DNA from: Catalinimonas alkaloidigena | GTDB taxonomy: Bacteria; Bacteroidota; Bacteroidia; Cytophagales; Flexibacteraceae | Reading direction: 5' to 3' | Length of the DNA stretch: 64,000 nt | NCBI RefSeq assembly: GCF_900100765.1 | Contig: NZ_FNFO01000006.1 | Span: forward strand, 62,001-126,000 | Shown here: piece after piece, positions 1 to 9,260 of the stretch | How positions within the stretch are numbered: the first letter of the stretch is position 1 | Layout: every line of letters starts with the position of its first letter | The notes under the pieces: model-generated | Databases searched by the model: none | Seen by the model: the letters and a program-made list of their open reading frames with translations, nothing else | What the model was told of the DNA's origin: nothing | Made by a program: the position numbers and the translations under genes

Positions 1-759
1 GTTGTTCCAGATGGTGCCCTCGGTGCCGCACACTTCGTCGCGCAGGTCCATGCCCCCGCGGAAGGCCCAGCTCACTTCAAATTGGGCGACGGCGCCGGTT
101 TCGTACCGCACCAGCCCGATGGCGTGGTCTTCGGCATCGATGGGTTTGACGAGCGTATCGGCCCAGCACATCACTTCGACCGGTTTGATGTCCTTGCCGA
201 TGTAGTGCCGTCCGATCTCGATGCAATGGCAGGCCAGGTCGAGAATGGCCCCGCCACCCGAAATGGATTTGGTCCAGAACCAGTCGCTGTGGGGACCGGG
301 GTGCGTTTCCCGCGAGCGCGCCCAGAGAATGCGGCCCAGCGCACCTTTTTGCACGGCTTCGACCGCTTTCAGGGTTTTGGGCGTATACACCAGGTCTTCC
401 AGGTAACCGTGGAAAATGCCCGCCTCTTCGACGGCCTCCAGCATTTGCCGTGCTTCGTCGGCGTTGCGGCCCAGCGGCTTGGTGCAAAGCACGGGTTTGC
501 CCGCTTTGGCGGCCAGAAGTGTAGCTTCCAGATGCAGGTGGTTCGGCAGAGCAATGACGACGGCCTCCACTTCGGGATCTTCGATGGCTTCCTGCATGCT
601 GGTGGTCCACTTGGGAACGTTCCAGCGCTGGCAAAACGATTTCAGGTTGTCTTCAGAACGGGACTGCACCACGTGCACGCGGTCGCGGTTGCGTTGGCCG
701 TGGAGTGCCCCTGTGTAAAAATCGGCGATGAAGCCGGAGCCGAGCATGGCAAGTTTCAT
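1..759 (-). CDS. Gfo/Idh/MocA family oxidoreductase, C-terminus cut by window edge
   Basis: The minus-strand frame starts at the ATG complementary to 757-759 and stays open for 253 codons to the window edge, so the C-terminus is missing. The protein begins [15 protein letters not shown], a Rossmann NAD(P)-binding start (GSGFIA). About 90 residues in it has the family's CTKPLGRN segment, equivalent to the EKP motif that holds the catalytic lysine. The family oxidises or reduces sugars and related polyols in the cytoplasm; the substrate cannot be read from the sequence. The gene lies 65 bases downstream of an MFS permease on the same strand, so the two are probably co-transcribed and may handle an imported compound. 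The family call is firm and the substrate is unknown. Confidence 0.88.
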   Translation of the reverse strand, partial: MKLAMLGSGFIADFYTGALHGQRNRDRVHVVQSRSEDNLKSFCQRWNVPKWTTSMQEAIEDPEVEAVVIALPNHLHLEATLLAAKAGKPVLCTKPLGRNADEARQMLEAVEEAGIFHGYLEDLVYTPKTLKAVEAVQKGALGRILWARSRETHPGPHSDWFWTKSISGGGAILDLACHCIEIGRHYIGKDIKPVEVMCWADTLVKPIDAEDHAIGLVRYETGAVAQFEVSWAFRGGMDLRDEVCGTEGTIWNN

Positions 760-824
760 AACGAATAATGGGTAGATGGTATAGGATAATCGGTAATGCG
801 TAGAAAGTAGGAGTACTTCGCGGA

Positions 825-2033
825 TCAGGCGACCTGTGCCGCCACCGCTTTGCTCTCTTTCTCCTTGAACAGGAGCAGGAACACCAGGAAAACCACCGCC
901 GATGCGCCCGCCGGTACCAGCCAGATCGCCGTCCAGTCGCGCAGTTCGTCGGCCGTGAAGGCTTCGACCACCACGCCCGAGAACCAGGTGCCGATCAGCA
1001 TGCCCAGCCCGTAAGTCGCAAACGTGATCATGCCCTGGGCCGAACTGCGCAGGTGCGCGGGCGCGCGTTTGTCGACGTAAATCTGGCCGGTGACAAAGAA
1101 AAAGTCGTAACAAATGCCGTGCAGCAAAATACCCGCGTAGAGCATCCAGATGGCTTCGTCGGGTCCGCCGAAGGCAAACAGAAGGTAGCGGATGACCCAG
1201 GAAATCATGCCGAACAGCATCATCTTTTTCACGCCCAGTTGCACAAAAAACAGCGGCATCAGCAGCAGAAACAGCGCTTCCATGGCCTGTCCCAGCGACA
1301 ACGTGGCGGCGGCGTTGCTAATCCCCGTAGCCACCAGGAACTGGCTGGTCTGGGCATAATAAAAGGAGAGGGGAATGCAAATCAGCATCGACGAGATGAC
1401 CAGCACCGCGAACGAGACGTTTTTCATCAATTTAAGTGCGTCCAGCCCCAAAATCTCCCGGAACGAAGCCTGCGTGCCCTTGGCTTTCGGTGGGGTGTGC
1501 GGCAGGAAGAAACTGTAAATTCCCAGCGCTACCGAAACGGCGGCCCCTACGTGGAAAATGGAGGCCTGCGTATCAATTCCGAGCTGACTGACCAGTAGGT
1601 TGGAGGCGATCCAGCCGAACGTGCCCAACACCCGCACCGTCGGAAACTGCTTGCCCGGATCGGCCATTTGCTGAAACGATAAAGAATTGCTCAGGGCCAT
1701 GGTAGGCGTGTAGCAAAGGGTATACGCCAGCAGACAGGGGTAGAACGTCGCAAAACTATCGAGTTGTGCGGCCAGGTACAGAAGCACGCCTCCCACCAGA
1801 TGCAGCACGCCCATCACGCGCTCCGTTGCAAAGAAACGGTCGGCCACCATCCCGACGAAAAAGGGGGAGATCATGGCGGCGATGGAGAGGGCACCGTACG
1901 CGGTGCCGACTTCGATGGCGCTAAACCCCTGCGTTACATCCAGATAAGCGCCCATTGTAACGTACCACGAGCCCCAGATAAAATACTGGAGAAACATCAT
2001 GACGGAGAGTTGCAGGCGGATGGAGAGCGGCAT
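825..2033 (-). CDS. MFS transporter, nucleoside:H+ symporter (NupG-like) type
   Basis: This 402-residue protein is almost entirely hydrophobic, with about twelve predicted membrane segments, normal for the major facilitator superfamily. The N-terminus ([19 protein letters not shown]) resembles the nucleoside:proton symporter branch (NupG/XapB), which moves nucleosides inward with protons. The MFS loop motif after the second helix is present as [13 protein letters not shown]. The C-terminus is short and charged (LLFKEKESK). The transporter precedes a Gfo/Idh/MocA oxidoreductase by 65 bases on the same strand, which suggests an uptake-plus-metabolism operon. The nucleoside specificity is inferred from family resemblance; related Bacteroidetes transporters may carry sugars. 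Confidence 0.82.
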   Translation of the reverse strand: MPLSIRLQLSVMMFLQYFIWGSWYVTMGAYLDVTQGFSAIEVGTAYGALSIAAMISPFFVGMVADRFFATERVMGVLHLVGGVLLYLAAQLDSFATFYPCLLAYTLCYTPTMALSNSLSFQQMADPGKQFPTVRVLGTFGWIASNLLVSQLGIDTQASIFHVGAAVSVALGIYSFFLPHTPPKAKGTQASFREILGLDALKLMKNVSFAVLVISSMLICIPLSFYYAQTSQFLVATGISNAAATLSLGQAMEALFLLLMPLFFVQLGVKKMMLFGMISWVIRYLLFAFGGPDEAIWMLYAGILLHGICYDFFFVTGQIYVDKRAPAHLRSSAQGMITFATYGLGMLIGTWFSGVVVEAFTADELRDWTAIWLVPAGASAVVFLVFLLLFKEKESKAVAAQVA

Positions 2034-2043
2034 GGGGCGCAGA

Positions 2044-2098
2044 AAAGTTGGTGAAGCTGAATGTTACAAAAAATACGCGACAAACCTGCACCAACTTT
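2044..2098. repeat. 10-bp perfect inverted repeat between small gene and MFS permease gene
   Basis: AAAGTTGGTG at 2044-2053 is matched exactly by CACCAACTTT at 2089-2098, with a 35-base loop. It fills the gap between the stop of the small gene (2102) and the start of the permease (2033). On the minus strand the second arm is followed by TTTTC, so it could be a loose terminator, an operator or an mRNA structure just ahead of the permease start. Confidence 0.6.
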
Positions 2099-2101
2099 GC
2101 C

Positions 2102-2356
2102 TTAGGAGCGATCCTGCGGTGCTTTCAACCGGGCGTTGTTTTCCAGAATCAGGTCGCGGATTTCGTCGGCTTTGCCAATCACTTCCTCCAGGTAATTGGC
2201 CATAAAATTCAGACTTTCGGCCATCATCTCACGGTTATCGGCCAGGTCTACCTTGCTCTTCAGCTTGTTCGTTTCGATCTCCATATAAAGGATCAGGCGC
2301 TTGAACGCCTGCTTTTCCTGAATAAGGATTTCGCTTTTGGGAGTCATCATGTTCAT
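2102..2356 (-). CDS. small helical protein of unknown function
   Basis: I chose the start at MNMMTPKSEIL (ATG complementary to 2354-2356), giving 84 residues; the frame stays open further upstream, but that part is AT-rich and reads like non-coding DNA. The product is charged and probably all-helical, with EKQAFKRLILYMEIETNK and a C-terminal segment rich in Glu, Asn and Leu (MAESLNFMANYLEEVIGKADE). There is no signal peptide or membrane segment. I do not recognise a family. It lies 68 bases upstream of the MFS permease on the same strand. The even codon use and coherent amphipathic pattern argue that it is real. Confidence 0.55.
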   Translation of the reverse strand: MNMMTPKSEILIQEKQAFKRLILYMEIETNKLKSKVDLADNREMMAESLNFMANYLEEVIGKADEIRDLILENNARLKAPQDRS

Positions 2357-2482
2357 GTACCAGAAAAATTGAAGAAGCAAGATAGGGAATCGCGTGCAAC
2401 TTGCGTGAGCACGGAAACGGATATGTTGTCTGATGTATAAACATTTATAGTTATGTTTAATAATTGAGTTGATAAATCTCAC

Positions 2483-2879
2483 GAAAAGTTGTTTTTCCTG
2501 ACAAGCCCTCTTCCATAGAAATTCATACCCTCAGGAACTAAAAGGCGATATTTCCTTTGTTTTTAGAGGAGAGAAGCAAATTCCGGCTTTTCAGCGGTTT
2601 ACCTCACAAAAGATCAGCCCTGTTGGTGTCTACGACGATCAAGAAATTGATTGTCAGGCTTTTGTGAAGACGAAAGGAGGGAAGAAGCGCTGTAGTTCGT
2701 CGACATGAAGATTGCTACGGAAACCTTTTTAACATCACATAATCGGAAAATACTCGACGTGATATAGTTCAATTTTTTATTTGAAAGGTTGGGTTTGCTT
2801 TTGGCAATAGTTTTGGAATCCAGCGTTTTAGCTTTAACTTACTTTACCCATTTGTTCTGTCGCTCATTACACCGATTAC
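2483..2879. other. AT-rich intergenic region between divergent genes
   Basis: These 397 bases separate the small minus-strand gene from prc and must contain the prc promoter. A frame on the plus strand is open from 2502 to 2708 but has no in-frame ATG and matches nothing I know, so I do not call it a gene; it may be a decayed coding remnant. I saw no convincing hairpin, repeat or RNA gene here. Confidence 0.5.
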
Positions 2880-4973
2880 ATGAAGAAAAAAGCGTTATCA
2901 GCCGTTCTGTTTTTTGTCCTGCTGCTCACCTCGTACACCCCGTTCGGGGAAGAAAAAGACCAACGGAGTGGATTGCTTCTTCAACTCATCGTCGAAGGAC
3001 TTTCCAAATACCACTACCACCCGCGGGACGTTAACGACGAATTTTCTGCGGAGGTGTTTACGCAGTTTATCAACAAGCTCGACTACAACAAGCGATTTCT
3101 GCTGAAGAAAGACGTGACGGAATTGAGCAAATACCGCCTTCTGATCGACGACGAAATCAACAAGCCCAGCTTTGACTTTTACCACCGCTCGGTCGACCTG
3201 ATTACCCAGCGGATGGGCGAAGCGTCAGCCTATTACGAGACGATTCTGGCCAAGCCTTTCAGTTTCGACAAGAACGAAACGGTGGAGCTGGACGTCGACA
3301 AAGTGGATTTCGTCAACACCCCGGCCGAATTGCGCGAGCGGTGGCGTCAATCCCTTAAGTATCAGGTGCTGACCCGCTTGGCGCGTTCGCTCGAGCGGCA
3401 GGAACAGGCCAAAGCCGACGGCGATACGTCCGTGCAAATCCTGTCTTACAAGGAACTGGAAGCCAAGGCACGCGAAGAGGTGCGCAAGAGCCAGGCCGAT
3501 CTGTTCAGCCGCCTCAACAAAATTGAAGAAGCCGACTGGCAAGCCGCTTACCTGAACTCCATCATGGAGACGTACGACCCGCACACCGGCTATTTCCCTC
3601 CGGAAGACAAAGCCAACTTCGACATTGCCATCTCGGGTCAGTTGGAAGGCATCGGGGCCTCGTTGAGCGAAAAAGACGGCTACATTCGTGTGCAACGTGT
3701 GGTGCCGGGCAGTGCCGCGTGGAAACAGGGGGAACTGAAAGAGGGCGACATCATTCTGAAAGTAGCGCAGGCCGACGAAGAGCCGGTCGACGTGGTGGAC
3801 ATGCGGGTGGACCATGCTGTGAAGATGATCCGTGGCAAAAAGGGCACGGAAGTGCGCCTGACGGTGAAGAAGTTGGACGGCACTACGAGCATCATCCCGA
3901 TTATCCGCGACATTGTGGTGCTGGAAGAAACGTACGCTTCGTCGGCTGTACTGGAAAGCAACGGCCGGAAAGCCGGTTACATCAAACTGCCGAAGTTCTA
4001 CGCCGACTTCAACCGCCGGGGTGGCCGCAGCAGCGCCGAAGACGTGAAGAAAGAGTTGATCAAACTGCGTGAGCAGCAGGTGGACGGTGTTATTCTGGAC
4101 CTTCGCAACAACGGTGGCGGTTCGTTGCAGGACGTGGTTGACATGGCCGGTTTGTTCATCAAAGACGGCCCCATTGTGCAGGTGAAAGGTCGCGAAAGCG
4201 CACCTTATGTAATGACCGACCGTGATACGTCGGTCGTGTACGGCGGTCCGCTGGTGATCATGGTCAACGGATTCAGCGCCTCGGCTTCCGAGATTCTGGC
4301 CGCGGCCATGCAAGACTACCGCCGGGCGCTGATCGTGGGCAGCAGCTCTACATTCGGCAAAGGAACCGTGCAGCGCTTCTTCGAGCTCGACAACGTGGTG
4401 CCTTCCATGTACAACAGCTACAAACCGTTGGGCTCGATCAAACTGACCACACAGAAATTCTACCGCATCAACGGAGACGCTACGCAACTGAAGGGCGTAA
4501 CGCCGGACATCATCCTGCCGGACAACTACACCTACCTGGAGATCGGCGAGCGTGAGCAGGACTTTGCCATGGCCTGGGACGAAATCCCGCAGGCGAATTA
4601 CCACACGGCCGATGCCTACGGCAACCATTTTGACGCAATTGTGGGCCGCAGCCGTTCGCGCACCACGGCCGACGCCACGTTCGAAAAGATTGACGCCAAC
4701 GCCCGTCGGGTGAAGCGCGTAAGCGACATCACCGAGTATCCGCTGAACCTGCAGAAGTACCAGAAGTTCCAGGAAGAACTGGAAGAAGAGGCCAAAGAGT
4801 TTGAGGCCCTGAGCCAGAAGAACGATTTGAAAGTAGAAGCCCTGGACGAGATTCTGCGGACGATGCCTACCGACAGCCTGACCACCGAACGGAACAACCG
4901 CTGGTCGCAGGCCTTGCAAAAGGACATCTACCTGGGCGAATCGTTCCGCATCCTGAACGACATTAATTTGTAA
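2880..4973 (+). CDS. prc: carboxy-terminal (tail-specific) processing protease, S41 family
   Basis: This 697-residue periplasmic serine protease cleaves proteins from their C-termini. A signal-like hydrophobic N-terminus (residues 3-22) is followed by a helical N-terminal domain. A PDZ domain spans roughly 225-320 (GQLEGIGASLSEKDGYIRV), and the S41 catalytic core runs from about 330 to 530. The Ser-Lys dyad is visible as S468 in NGFSASASE and K494 in STFGKGTVQ. The C-terminal 130 residues are a charged helical domain typical of the Prc/Tsp subgroup. The length and order match the long Prc form rather than the short CtpA form. The gene stands alone between a long upstream spacer and a bidirectional terminator. 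Confidence 0.95.
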   Translation: MKKKALSAVLFFVLLLTSYTPFGEEKDQRSGLLLQLIVEGLSKYHYHPRDVNDEFSAEVFTQFINKLDYNKRFLLKKDVTELSKYRLLIDDEINKPSFDFYHRSVDLITQRMGEASAYYETILAKPFSFDKNETVELDVDKVDFVNTPAELRERWRQSLKYQVLTRLARSLERQEQAKADGDTSVQILSYKELEAKAREEVRKSQADLFSRLNKIEEADWQAAYLNSIMETYDPHTGYFPPEDKANFDIAISGQLEGIGASLSEKDGYIRVQRVVPGSAAWKQGELKEGDIILKVAQADEEPVDVVDMRVDHAVKMIRGKKGTEVRLTVKKLDGTTSIIPIIRDIVVLEETYASSAVLESNGRKAGYIKLPKFYADFNRRGGRSSAEDVKKELIKLREQQVDGVILDLRNNGGGSLQDVVDMAGLFIKDGPIVQVKGRESAPYVMTDRDTSVVYGGPLVIMVNGFSASASEILAAAMQDYRRALIVGSSSTFGKGTVQRFFELDNVVPSMYNSYKPLGSIKLTTQKFYRINGDATQLKGVTPDIILPDNYTYLEIGEREQDFAMAWDEIPQANYHTADAYGNHFDAIVGRSRSRTTADATFEKIDANARRVKRVSDITEYPLNLQKYQKFQEELEEEAKEFEALSQKNDLKVEALDEILRTMPTDSLTTERNNRWSQALQKDIYLGESFRILNDINL

Positions 4974-5055
4974 ACCCTACGGCCGTGAGGCCGCAAACGA
5001 TACGACGACTCGAACGCGTCATCAGCTTAGGCCGGTGGCGCGTTCTTTTTGGCAG

Positions 5056-5094
5056 TAAAAAAGCCGCCCTTTCGAAAAAGAGCGGCTTTTTTTA
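5056..5094. terminator. bidirectional terminator between prc and pyc
   Basis: The stem AAAGCCGC / GCGGCTTT is flanked by A-runs on the left and T-runs on the right, so it can end transcription of prc (plus) and of pyc (minus). Confidence 0.88.
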
Positions 5095-5110
5095 TAGGAA
5101 CTCCGGTACC

Positions 5111-8100
5111 TTAATCGAGCGTCAGGACCAGGTCGTCGGTATCGACCAGCGTCCCTTCCGACAACTCGATGTGCCCCACCGTGCCTTCGCGCGGCGCCGT
5201 AATGGTCGTTTCCATCTTCATGGCTTCCACGATGAACAGCGGCGTATTTTTCTGCACTTCGGTGCCGGGTTTCACCAGAATCCGCGACAGCATGCCTTGC
5301 AGCGGCGTGCCGATTTCGTTTTCTTTCTTCACCTTGACGTGCTCTGCCTTATCGACTTTCACCGACCGGTCTTTGGTATCGATGGAGCGTGACTGTCCGT
5401 TCAGAATGAAGTTGACAGTGCGCATGCCCCGTTCGTCCGGCTCGCTGATGTACTGCAATTGCACGATGATGCTCTTGCCCGAATCGATTTCGATGATGGC
5501 TTCTTCGTTCAGGTTCATGCCGTAGAGGAAGAGGAGTGTCGGCACGTTGCTGATGTCCCCGAACTTCTTGTGGTGGGCGAAGTACTCTTCGAATACGGTC
5601 GGATACAACTTCCACGACAAGAAATCGAGAAGCGTGAGGGAGGAATCGAACTGCTTGCGGAACTCCTCGAATTCCTGTTCAAATTCGATGGGTTGCAGGT
5701 GCGCGTTCGGCCGGTCGGTAAAGGCCGGCTCACCCTTCAGCACAATTTGCTGGAGCTTTTCGGGGAAACCGCCGACGGGCTGCCCCAATTCGCCTCGGAA
5801 GAAACTCTGCACCGAATCGGGAAACGAAAGCTGTTCGCCTCGTTCGTAGACGTCTTCGGGCGTGAGGTTGTTCGACACCATGTACAGCGCCATATCGCCT
5901 ACCACTTTGGACGAAGGCGTTACCTTCACAATGTCGCCGAACATCTGGTTGACGGCCGCGTACATCCGCCGGATTTCCGGCATTTTGTTCGCCAGACCCA
6001 GCGCCGTTGCCTGCGAGCGGAGGTTGGAATACTGCCCGCCGGGAATCTCGTGCTGGTACACGTCGGCCGCGCCGGCCTTCAGGCCCGACTCAAACGGGTA
6101 GTAGTACTCACGGATCACCTCCCAATAGTCCGAAAAGTCGTTGAGTGAATCGATGTCGAACTGAGGGGCGCGGGGTGAGGTTTTGAGCGTCTCGACCAGC
6201 GTGTTGAAGTTGGGTTGCGACGTAAGCCCCGACATGCTGCCGATGGCTATGTCGACCACGTCGACCCCGGCTTCGATGGCTTTCATGTACGTAGCCAGTT
6301 GCGCCGACGACGAGTCGTGGGTGTGCAGATGAATCGGCACGTCGACCGCCTTTTTCAGTTCGGTGATCAGTTGCGTGGCGGCATAAGGCTTGAGGAGCCC
6401 CGCCATGTCTTTGATGGCGATCAGATGCGCGCCTTCGTCTTCCACCTGGCGGGCCAGGTCGAGGTAGTACTGCAACGTGTACTTGGTGCGCGAAGGATCA
6501 GAAATGTCGCCGGTGTAGCACAGGCACACTTCGGCCAGCGACTCGGTTCGCTCTCGCACGGTCCGGATGCTGACTTTCATGTTCTCCAGCCAGTTGAGCG
6601 AATCGAAAATCCGGAAAATGTCGATGCCCTGTTCCGCGCTTTTCTCGATAAACTTCTCCACGAGGTTGTCCGGATAGGCAGTATAGCCCACGGCATTGGA
6701 GCCCCGCAGGAGCATCTGCAACAAGAGGTTGGGCATGGCTTCGCGGAACAGTTGGAGGCGCTGCCACGGATCTTCGCGCAGAAAACGCATGGCTACGTCG
6801 AACGTAGCTCCGCCCCACACTTCGGCCGAAAACACCTGCGGATGATTTTTGGCGAAACTTTCGGCCACGGCCAGCAGATCGCGCGTCCGCATGCGGGTCG
6901 CCAACAGCGACTGGTGGGCATCGCGGAACGTAGTGTCCGTAAACTTGACTTCTTTTTCCTGGCGCAGCCACTGCGTAAAGCCTTCGCGTCCCAGTTCCTG
7001 GAGGCGTTGCTTGGTGCCGGCCGGGTACTCGGCGAAGCGGTCGAACGCCGGAATGCGCGGAGTACGGAACTTGCGGCTCGGGTCCACGTTCTTGACGATC
7101 GGGTTGCCGTTCACCGTGGTATCCGCCAGGAAGCGGAGGATGCGCGTGCCACGGTCCTGCTTGCGCGAAAAATCGAACAGTTCGGGGTGCGTGTCGATGA
7201 AGCTGACGCGCGCTTTGCCTTCCTGAAATTCCGGGTGCATGATCACATTCTCCAGGAACGGGATGTTGGTTTTTACCCCCCGGATGCGGAACTCGGTCAG
7301 CGTCCGGTGCAGGCGCTGGCAGGCGCCTTTCAGCGTCCGGCCCGAAGCCGTCACTTTCGCCAGCATCGAGTCGAAGAAGGGCGAAATGCGCACACCGGTG
7401 TACGAACTGCCCTCGTCGATCCGAATGCCGAACCCACCCGCGTTGCGGTAGAAGAGAATGGTGCCGTAGTCGGGCTTGAATTTGTTTTCGGGGTCTTCGG
7501 TCGTGATGCGGCACTGGATGGCGAAGCCGTCGCACGTGATGTCTTCCTGACTTTTGAAATACAGGCCCGACGAGCTCATGGGCCGCCCGGCGGCAATGAT
7601 GATCTGGCTGCGGACAATGTCGATGCCGGTGACTTCTTCGGTCACCGTATGTTCCACCTGCACCCGTGGGTTGACCTCAATGAAGTAGATGTCCTCGTTT
7701 TCGTCGACCAGAAATTCGACCGTACCGGCGTTGTTGTAGTTCACATGCCGGGCAATGGCCAGGGCGTAGTCGTAGAGCTTCTGCTTGGTTTCGGGTTGCA
7801 GGCCGGGAGCGGGGGCCACCTCGACCACCTTTTGGAAACGTCGTTGCACGGAACAGTCGCGTTCGTAGAGGTGATAGATATTGCCGTGGCGGTCGCCCAA
7901 AATCTGCACCTCGATGTGCTTCGGGTTGACGATGTATTTCTCCAGGAAGATGGTGTCATCACCGAACGCATTTTTGGCTTCGCGCCGCGCTTCCGTAAAG
8001 GCGCGTTCGAGCTGGTCTTCCGTATGGAGCACCCGCATGCCCCGGCCGCCGCCGCCCGCCGCCGCTTTCAGGATGACGGGATATCCAATGCGCCGGGCTT

Positions 8101-8545
8101 CGCTGTGGGCGGTGGGCACGTCCACCAGCGGCACCTGATTGCTTTCGATGATGGGCACCTGCACCGCTTGCGCCACGGCTTTGGCGCGGACCTTGTCGCC
8201 CAGCTGCTCCATCACTTCCGGGTCGGGCCCTACGAAGATGATGCCCTCTTCGCGGCAACGCCGGGCAAACGTGACGTTCTCGGACAGAAAGCCGTAGCCC
8301 GGGTGAATGGCGTCGACCTTGTGAATTTTCGCCTGTAAAATGATTTCTTCGATGTCCAGATAGGGCCGTAGGGGATCGTCGTCGGCGCCGATCTGGTACG
8401 CTTCGTCGGCTTTATAGCGGTGGAGGGAGTAACGGTCTTCGTACGTATAAAGTGCTACCGTGCGGATGCGCAATTCAGAGGCGGCGCGCAGGACACGGAT
8501 GGCGATTTCGCCCCGGTTGGCCACCAGGAGCTTACGAATCTTCAT
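5111..8545 (-). CDS. pyc: pyruvate carboxylase, single-chain form
   Basis: This 1144-residue biotin enzyme carboxylates pyruvate to oxaloacetate with ATP and bicarbonate, refilling the TCA cycle. All domains are on one chain. The biotin carboxylase occupies residues 1-450 (glycine-rich ATP loop AAAGGGGRGMRV; EVNPRVQVEHTVTEE). The carboxyltransferase runs from about 535 to 830 (FTDTTFRDAHQSLLATRMRT, and zinc-ligand-type HLHTHD). A C-terminal tetramerisation region follows, then the biotin carrier domain ending with EAMKMETT, where K1110 carries biotin. The length is normal for the family. No partner gene is adjacent, so it is probably transcribed alone. The SulP-carbonic anhydrase fusion at 30.8-33.1 kb could help supply its bicarbonate, but that link is inference. 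Confidence 0.97.
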   Translation of the reverse strand: MKIRKLLVANRGEIAIRVLRAASELRIRTVALYTYEDRYSLHRYKADEAYQIGADDDPLRPYLDIEEIILQAKIHKVDAIHPGYGFLSENVTFARRCREEGIIFVGPDPEVMEQLGDKVRAKAVAQAVQVPIIESNQVPLVDVPTAHSEARRIGYPVILKAAAGGGGRGMRVLHTEDQLERAFTEARREAKNAFGDDTIFLEKYIVNPKHIEVQILGDRHGNIYHLYERDCSVQRRFQKVVEVAPAPGLQPETKQKLYDYALAIARHVNYNNAGTVEFLVDENEDIYFIEVNPRVQVEHTVTEEVTGIDIVRSQIIIAAGRPMSSSGLYFKSQEDITCDGFAIQCRITTEDPENKFKPDYGTILFYRNAGGFGIRIDEGSSYTGVRISPFFDSMLAKVTASGRTLKGACQRLHRTLTEFRIRGVKTNIPFLENVIMHPEFQEGKARVSFIDTHPELFDFSRKQDRGTRILRFLADTTVNGNPIVKNVDPSRKFRTPRIPAFDRFAEYPAGTKQRLQELGREGFTQWLRQEKEVKFTDTTFRDAHQSLLATRMRTRDLLAVAESFAKNHPQVFSAEVWGGATFDVAMRFLREDPWQRLQLFREAMPNLLLQMLLRGSNAVGYTAYPDNLVEKFIEKSAEQGIDIFRIFDSLNWLENMKVSIRTVRERTESLAEVCLCYTGDISDPSRTKYTLQYYLDLARQVEDEGAHLIAIKDMAGLLKPYAATQLITELKKAVDVPIHLHTHDSSSAQLATYMKAIEAGVDVVDIAIGSMSGLTSQPNFNTLVETLKTSPRAPQFDIDSLNDFSDYWEVIREYYYPFESGLKAGAADVYQHEIPGGQYSNLRSQATALGLANKMPEIRRMYAAVNQMFGDIVKVTPSSKVVGDMALYMVSNNLTPEDVYERGEQLSFPDSVQSFFRGELGQPVGGFPEKLQQIVLKGEPAFTDRPNAHLQPIEFEQEFEEFRKQFDSSLTLLDFLSWKLYPTVFEEYFAHHKKFGDISNVPTLLFLYGMNLNEEAIIEIDSGKSIIVQLQYISEPDERGMRTVNFILNGQSRSIDTKDRSVKVDKAEHVKVKKENEIGTPLQGMLSRILVKPGTEVQKNTPLFIVEAMKMETTITAPREGTVGHIELSEGTLVDTDDLVLTLD

Positions 8546-8630
8546 AATAGAGGAATTATTTTATAAAAAAGAATGATACGTCATGTAAGAAATACTGCAC
8601 GAAGATATTGATAAATCAGGTTTCAGCCAT

Positions 8631-8656
8631 AAAAAAAGGCGCTGTACCAGCGCCTC
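8631..8656 (-). terminator. terminator of the 8681-9115 gene
   Basis: A perfect 8-bp stem, AGGCGCTG-TAC-CAGCGCCT, is followed on the minus strand by seven T residues, just after the stop of the small gene and upstream of pyc. Confidence 0.88.
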
Positions 8657-8680
8657 AGCCAAATAAAGTGTTCGACCCGA

Positions 8681-9115
8681 TCAGCGTTCCAACGCTTCCA
8701 GAAACGAGTCGCAGAAGTGCAGTTGCATTTCGTGAAACAGGTTGGGCGGGTATTCTTCCCGGATCTTCCGCAGAAACGCCCGGAATTCGGAACGGAACAA
8801 GGTGTCTTCGGGCAGAAGGTAACAGTATTGCACCAACGCATGGTGTTGCATGCGGGGTTGCCAGTGGCAAAACAGCCATTCGAACGAACGGGCGTGGAAA
8901 TGGCGCAGATGACGCTGGTCGAAAATCAGCTTGCGAACGGGCTGTTGCCGCAGGAACGTTTCCAGCTGGGCCAGCATTTCCCGGAACTCGTCTTCCGGGA
9001 TAAAAGGACGCGTGGCGGTCATGATGATGACATTCTCCGCTTCGCTGTATTCAATGATGACGTGTTGGCTACGGATAATCGTCCTGGCGGCGGTAGGTGA
9101 GGTGGTGGGTGCCAT
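8681..9115 (-). CDS. conserved-looking small soluble protein, possibly STAS/SpoIIAA-like
   Basis: The product has 144 residues and no signal peptide or membrane segment. It alternates hydrophobic strands and helices: HVIIEYSEAENVIIMTATRPF, then EFREMLAQLETFLRQQPVRKLIFDQRHL, then a C-terminal helical part. The pattern of an activity-measuring first half and a 'KLIFDQRHL' strand at mid-length resembles small STAS/SpoIIAA-like proteins common in Bacteroidetes, but I see no diagnostic motif. It is a monocistronic unit with its own terminator. The function is unknown; the STAS suggestion is only a fold-level guess. Confidence 0.65.
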   Translation of the reverse strand: MAPTTSPTAARTIIRSQHVIIEYSEAENVIIMTATRPFIPEDEFREMLAQLETFLRQQPVRKLIFDQRHLRHFHARSFEWLFCHWQPRMQHHALVQYCYLLPEDTLFRSEFRAFLRKIREEYPPNLFHEMQLHFCDSFLEALER

Positions 9116-9208
9116 GATAAACGTATAGGTTGTAGTGTAAAAAATGTAGTTAGTGTGTTGAGCACCAGCTATATACGTGTATACGGGACAGGAGGTTATA
9201 AGGATAGG

Positions 9209-9239
9209 AAAAAAAAGGCCTGTCGGAACGACAGGCCTT
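9209..9239 (-). terminator. terminator of the 9261-10526 gene
   Basis: An 11-bp perfect stem, AAGGCCTGTCG-GAA-CGACAGGCCTT, is followed on the minus strand by a run of eight T residues, 21 bases past the stop codon. Confidence 0.92.
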
Positions 9240-9260
9240 GAAATGAATGTAAGGAATCGA

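Noticed and set aside
2502-2708. 68-codon open frame in the prc upstream spacer
   Set aside because: No in-frame start codon and no recognisable product; kept only as a note on the intergenic region.
3225-4919. 564-codon open frame on the minus strand opposite prc
   Set aside because: It lies wholly within the strongly supported prc gene; long antisense frames are expected from the codon bias, and its translation has no domain or start context.
6215-8338. 707-codon open frame on the plus strand opposite pyc
   Set aside because: pyc in the other frame is a textbook pyruvate carboxylase along its whole length; the antisense product is Arg/His/Gly-rich without any recognisable fold.
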